Below, in pieces: positions 59,728 through 64,000 of a stretch of DNA of 64,000 bases. The stretch's first letter is position 1, and each line of letters starts with the position of its first letter. Source of the stretch: Gambelia wislizenii (taxonomy: Eukaryota > Chordata > Lepidosauria > Squamata > Crotaphytidae); the NCBI GenBank assembly GCA_030847615.1, contig JAUMIR010000002.1, forward strand, positions 321,065,386 through 321,129,385, written 5' to 3'. Under the pieces are notes generated by a model. It was not told where the DNA came from and did no database searches. It worked only from the letters and a program-made list of their open reading frames with translations. Made by a program: the position numbers and the translations under genes.

Positions 59728-60320
59728 AGTATAAAATTAAATTTTAAGTAATGTTCTAGAGGGAAGGAAGTAAAATAAATCTTTTCTTAATATTTCATGC
59801 TGGCTTTTAAAAATGTCTACCTCAGTCAATTATAATTCCTATCAAGAAAATTTACTTTTTTTCACATTTAACATGATTTCATTTAGTTTTATATCGTCTG
59901 AGAAGTACAGCTACCAAGTGCATTTATTTAAATTCTTATAGTGGTATTGTTTAATGAGAATTTAAGTGTAGTGTTTTGCACTTGCAGTAGTGTCATGCAC
60001 AGCAAGAGTTCTATCTCTCATTTTAATGAATGTTAAATAGTTGCACAGTACATAGAGCCTTGTTGTTAAAATGGCATTACTAAAGGTGTTTTCTATCACA
60101 AAACCCCAGTGGTCTGCATTTTTGTTTGCTTTGACATTATTAAACCTCTCTGTTTCTTTAACTATCACTCTAATTACTACATTTGCATGATAGGAAAGTT
60201 TGCTTTGTGGCTCAACTTCTATCAACACAATGTTTGCATGTAGCGTTTGGAGCTTAGTGTTTGATGAGCAGTCAGTACAGAACTTTCAAGCAAAGTCAAT
60301 AATTATGCAGAATCAATAAG
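59728..60320 (+). other. BNC2: Intron sequence just upstream of the exon; candidate conserved flank
   Basis: Repeat-free from about 59800. Words such as cacttgcagtagtgtcatgc, cattactaaaggtgtttt and ctctaattactacatttgc suggest constrained exon-proximal sequence, but conservation cannot be tested here. Confidence 0.4.
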
Positions 60321-60371
60321 GTTTTCTTCTTTTTGTGTTTGTCTTTGTTATTTCTTTGATATGGCCTCTAG
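60321..60371 (+). promoter_or_regulatory. BNC2: Splice acceptor of the BNC2 exon
   Basis: A pyrimidine-rich tract (ttttcttctttttgtgtttg and on) runs into cctctag, with AG at 60370-60371. The frame upstream is closed by that same TAG, so coding sequence must begin at or after 60372. A second AG ten bases downstream (60380-60381) could be used as a tandem acceptor. Confidence 0.8.
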
Positions 60372-62338
60372 GATGCTGCAGGCAAAGTGCTGGACCGCTG
60401 GGCCATCATGTCCAGGGAAGAAGAGATTATTACCCTTCAGCAGTTTCTGAGGTTCGGAGAAACCAAATCCATTGTGGAGCTGATGGCAATTCAAGAAAAA
60501 GAAGGGCAGGCAGTGGCTGTACCATCTTCAAAGACAGACTCAGATATAAGGACTTTTATTGAAAGCAATAATCGAACCAGGAGCCCAAGTCTCCTTGCTC
60601 ACCTGGAAAACAGCAACCCTTCCAGCATCCATCATTTTGAAAACATCCCCAATAGCTTAGCTTTCCTGCTTCCATTTCAGTACATAAATCCCGTCTCGGC
60701 TCCTCTGCTGGGCTTGCCTCCGAATGGTCTGTTGCTGGAACAGCCAGCACTGAGACTGCGTGAACCAAGCCTGTCAACCCAGAATGAATATAATGAAAGT
60801 AGTGAATCTGAAGTTTCCCCAGCACCTTTCAAGAATGAGCAGACATCCAGCAGAAATGCCTTGACCAGCATCACAAATGTAGAGCCCAAACCTGAGCCAG
60901 CTTCTGTGTCCCCAGTTCAGACTTCTACCCCTGTCAGTGATTTGTCCAAACCTGAACATACAAAAAGCTTCAGAATTCACAGAATGAGGAGGATGGGGTC
61001 AGCCTCACGGAAAGGGAGAGTGTTTTGCAATGCATGTGGCAAAACCTTTTATGACAAGGGAACCCTCAAAATCCACTACAATGCAGTCCATCTTAAGATC
61101 AAACATAGGTGCACGATTGAAGGCTGTAACATGGTCTTCAGCTCACTCAGAAGTCGCAACCGGCACAGTGCTAACCCCAATCCACGGCTCCATATGCCCA
61201 TGCTACGGAACAATCGAGACAAGGATCTGATCCGTGCTACATCAGGTGCCGCTACCCCTGTCATAGCAAGTACAAAATCCAACCTAACATTAACAAGTCC
61301 TGGACGACCACCAATGGGTTTTACCACTCCCCCACTAGACCCTGTGCTACAAAATCCTCTACCTAGCCAACTTGTGTTCCCAGCTTTAAAGACTGTACAG
61401 CCTGTTCCTCCATTCTACAGAAGTCTTCTTACCCCTGGTGAGATGGTGAGTCCTCCAACCTCATTACCTACTAGTCCTTTAATGCCAGCAGCTGGTACAG
61501 TTGAGCAACTTCCAGTTCCTCCATCAGAATCAACATTACCTGCTGTAGCGATGCCTGCCCAAGAGGCAAATGCTGAGCTTGCTCCAAAGAAGAAGCCAAG
61601 AAAGTCAAGCATGCCTGTGAAAATAGAGAAAGAGGTTATTGACACTGCTGATGAGTTTGATGATGAAGATGAGGAGGTGAATGATAGCAGAAGTGTGGCT
61701 AATGATGGTGGGCATGACAATCACTGCCATTCTCAGGAAGAGATGAGCCCTGGGTTGTCCGTGAAAGATTTTTCCAAAAATGGGAGAAACAGGTGCATCT
61801 CAAGAACAGAGTTAAGAAGGACAGATAGTATGACATCAGAAGACCAAGAGCATGAGAGAGACTATGAAAATGAGTCTGAATCCTCAGAACCAAAACTATG
61901 TGAGGAATCCATGGAAGGAGATGAACACATGATGCATGAAAGAAATAACAAACCTATGATGAACCATGACAGGGCAGATGAAAACCACAATGATACTTCC
62001 CATCATGATGAAGTTAAAGTTAAGGAAGAATTTACAGACCCTACATATGAGATGTTTTACATGAGCCAATATGGACTTTACAATGGAGGGAGTGCCAGCA
62101 TGGCTGCTCTTCATGAAAGCTTTACTTCCACTTTCAACTATAACAGCCCCCAGAAATTCTCTCCTGAGGGCGATTTGTGCTCAAGTCCAGATCCCAAGAT
62201 CTGCTATGTGTGCAAAAAGAGTTTCAAGAGCTCCTACAGTGTGAAGCTCCACTACAGAAATGTTCATTTAAAAGAGATGCATGTCTGCACAGTGGCTGGC
62301 TGCAATGCAGCTTTTCCCTCACGGAGAAGCAGAGACAG
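60372..62338 (+). CDS. BNC2: BNC2 (basonuclin 2), large internal zinc-finger exon
   Basis: This internal coding exon of basonuclin 2, a nuclear C2H2 zinc-finger DNA-binding protein, is open for 655 codons. It opens with [10 protein letters not shown] and the conserved block around [19 protein letters not shown]. The first zinc-finger pair lies at 61026-61091 (CNACGKTF...H-x4-H) and 61110-61193 ([10 protein letters not shown]...). A basic KKKPRKS cluster near 61585-61605 is a likely nuclear-localisation signal and is followed by an acidic run (DEFDDEDEE). [11 protein letters not shown] motif near 62013 is a possible SUMO site. The second pair starts at 62202 (CYVCKKSF) and 62286 ([10 protein letters not shown]); its last finger is split by the splice junction after RRSRD. 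The sequence matches vertebrate BNC2 as I remember it, and not BNC1 (for example [18 protein letters not shown]). There are no frameshifts or stops. I place the start after the ctctag acceptor; the AG at 60380-60381 is an alternative that would remove 10 nt and change the entry phase. Start and stop codons of the full protein lie outside the window. The role is known for the family: a transcription or RNA-processing regulator in skin, pigment, skeletal and urogenital mesenchyme. Confidence 0.96.
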
Positions 62339-62344
62339 GTCAGT
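62336..62344 (+). promoter_or_regulatory. BNC2: Splice donor of the BNC2 exon
   Basis: ACAG|GTCAGT, with intron GT at 62339-62340. The junction splits an arginine codon after its second base (exit phase 2), which agrees with the conserved RDR-HSAN continuation of basonuclin zinc fingers. Reading through would add only a few residues (SVNTISIN) before a stop at 62364-62366, so this is where coding sequence ends. Confidence 0.93.
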
Positions 62345-64000
62345 AAATACCATATCTATTAACTGATTTCTCTAGGTTATTGAAACTAACCGTAGGTTTT
62401 AAACAGAACAGACCCTTGGTGACATGTACTGTGACATGCATATTCCTTTACTAGTCTTCCATTTACTTTGTGTTCTGATATCCAGAACAGAATTCAAGCA
62501 GTGTGCCAGTGCCTTGTGAAATGATAATGGATGCCTTGGAATTAGAATTGGAAATGTGTTAGAAACTATATAACCATCGATACAATGCTTGCAGACTATG
62601 AGACATTCATTACATTTCTGGTATACAAAATCACTGTCTTCTCATATGTCCTGCCATGTATATATAGAAATCCTGACTCTCAAATGATTTTCTAATCTCT
62701 TATGTTAGATAACCTATACAGGCTATTCATATAGCTGAAACTTATTGTGTCATCTAAAGAATAAATGTAGGAGGACAAACATTTCCATACAGGCTGTTCC
62801 TTCTCTTACATTCCGTTTCTTCTTACTTGGAATCAAAGTTAAGAAAAGATGATTTATGGAAAAGTATATGGGGAAAACCTCCTTTCAAATGTATGCTAAA
62901 ACAGATGGTGATTCCACTGATGATATTTTGCACTGTTTCACGTGGGAACCTGCTAAGTGTCTTATTAGTACTTGACATGGGTGATAATATTGATAAAATG
63001 CACCATTGGAGATTTAGGCAACCCCCATTAAAATGAATACAGGAAGCAGTGCTTTGTGAATGGTTCCTTTATATACATAGCTGCATGTGTATAAAAAATC
63101 CCCATTCACTCTGATGAATGCTGTGCATGAAATAAAAAAGGGGGAAGTTCAGGCATATTTTAAAAACTGATCAGACTGTTACTTCTGCTGAACATAGGTA
63201 CAGATGATATTACTGCTGTCATGTTAGATCAGTTCTGAAGTAATTTGGTTTTAACAGAAACAGCAGACCCAAAACATTTTAGTTGTCTGCATGGCTTCTT
63301 TTTTCTTTCTTTTTTTTAAACAAAGACCTCTTTTTCAAATTTTCTCTATGTCTCTCTCTCTCACACACACACATACACACAGGCATGCTAACAATTTATT
63401 CCATATTTATAGGTCAGAATACATATACACATCACATCATGTTTTCTCAAAACACTTAGGTAGATTAAAAAGATTCCACCCATGTTATGAAAATAGATAC
63501 ATTGTTTAAATGATACTGTTCATGCTCACCCTTCGTCTCCCTCATACTAAAATTCAAAACAAGGAAAGGCAACAACTATACTACAGTGTGCTGGACCACA
63601 GTCAGTTCCCATGTCTTACTCAGTTTTTTAGTGTGCACCTAAAAACATATGCTGTGAACATGACAAAGAAGTGATTGAAAACATGAATATGATAACCATA
63701 CACCTTTCAGGGAGATGTGACTGTTGTACTGAGAGTACCTAAACACTTGTTCAGGTAATTTGGAATTAATTTTGGTAAGCCTTCAGTTTACACACTCTCG
63801 GGCTTCTTTTATGCCAAGGAAGTAAAAAGCAAATACTGTACTTCCATTTTCACTTTAGAATGTAACAGAGTTCCCTTTGTTATGTATGAACACAGGAAAC
63901 CATGGTTTGTTATTACCAAAGTTATATATAAAACCAGTTTGATTTAAGTAACAGCACTTAGAACAACTGACCACTCCCCAGCTTGTGAATGAAAAGGGAA
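62339..64000 (+). other. BNC2: Start of the next BNC2 intron
   Basis: Begins with the GTCAGT donor. I recognise no further exon, tRNA or clear interspersed repeat here, apart from the TC/AC microsatellite near 63350. Confidence 0.85.
63350..63383. repeat. (TC)n-(AC)n microsatellite
   Basis: Short TC run followed by CA units, in the downstream intron. Confidence 0.85.

Larger units (their letters stand above)
1..60371 (+). other. BNC2: Probable BNC2 intron upstream of the large exon (inferred)
   Basis: No open frame here resembles a host protein, and frames above about 100 codons are isolated, unspliced and low-complexity. Long introns before this exon are normal for BNC2 in vertebrates (established knowledge). 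That the whole 60 kb belongs to this intron is inference, since the previous exon is not in the window. The content is itemised in the repeat entries below. Confidence 0.65.

Noticed and set aside
1..64000. CRISPR arrays, operons, phage or plasmid features
   Set aside because: The spliced BNC2 exon, SINEs and LINEs show vertebrate DNA; no regularly spaced identical repeats with unique spacers were found.

Overview
The window is vertebrate chromosomal DNA: about 60 kb of AT-rich, repeat-laden non-coding sequence, one large intact coding exon near the right end, and the start of the next intron. The exon (60372-62338, + strand) is recognisably the large zinc-finger exon of BNC2 (basonuclin 2). 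The repeats point to a squamate reptile, probably a lizard: a Sauria-type tRNA SINE, a second lizard-type tRNA SINE, CR1/L2-like and BovB/RTE-like LINE pieces, many short hAT, Tigger-like and unclassified inverted-repeat elements, and abundant microsatellites. Species cannot be named from this. No prokaryotic genes, CRISPR arrays or operons are present.

Layout: 1-60371 is most simply the large BNC2 intron before this exon (inference: the upstream exon is outside the window and no other gene was recognised). It holds mobile-element debris separated by 0.3-2.5 kb stretches of unclassified sequence. The best-resolved insertions carry target-site duplications that I could read directly: hAT elements at 24002-24214 (8/8), 37900-38272 (7/8) and 56157-56382 (8/8), and truncated copies of one LINE family at 21440-21517 (10/10) and 38647-39188 (8/8). 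62339-64000 is the next intron.

The most unusual pattern is a family of roughly 0.6 kb inverted-repeat elements (4811-5410, 36903-37495, 43693-44289, and a nested pair at 58717-59727). They share a promoter-like block: an inverted CCAAT box, a GT/GC box, a YY1-like ATG context, a very short open frame, and in three copies a splice-donor-like site. ATTGG-to-ATG spacing is 58 nt in three copies and 52 in the fourth. Two other GC-rich elements (about 6800-7270 and 29677-30338) show a similar ATG-plus-donor arrangement. I read these as relics of a transposase promoter and first exon carried by non-autonomous elements. Three family copies and both other elements lie in the sense orientation of BNC2, so they could act as alternative first exons. 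That is a hypothesis, not a demonstrated system. I see no convincing evidence for any other undescribed system.

Functionally the window serves one gene: a BNC2 exon encoding the first zinc-finger pair, the nuclear-localisation/acidic middle and most of the second pair, framed by introns that may contain regulatory elements.
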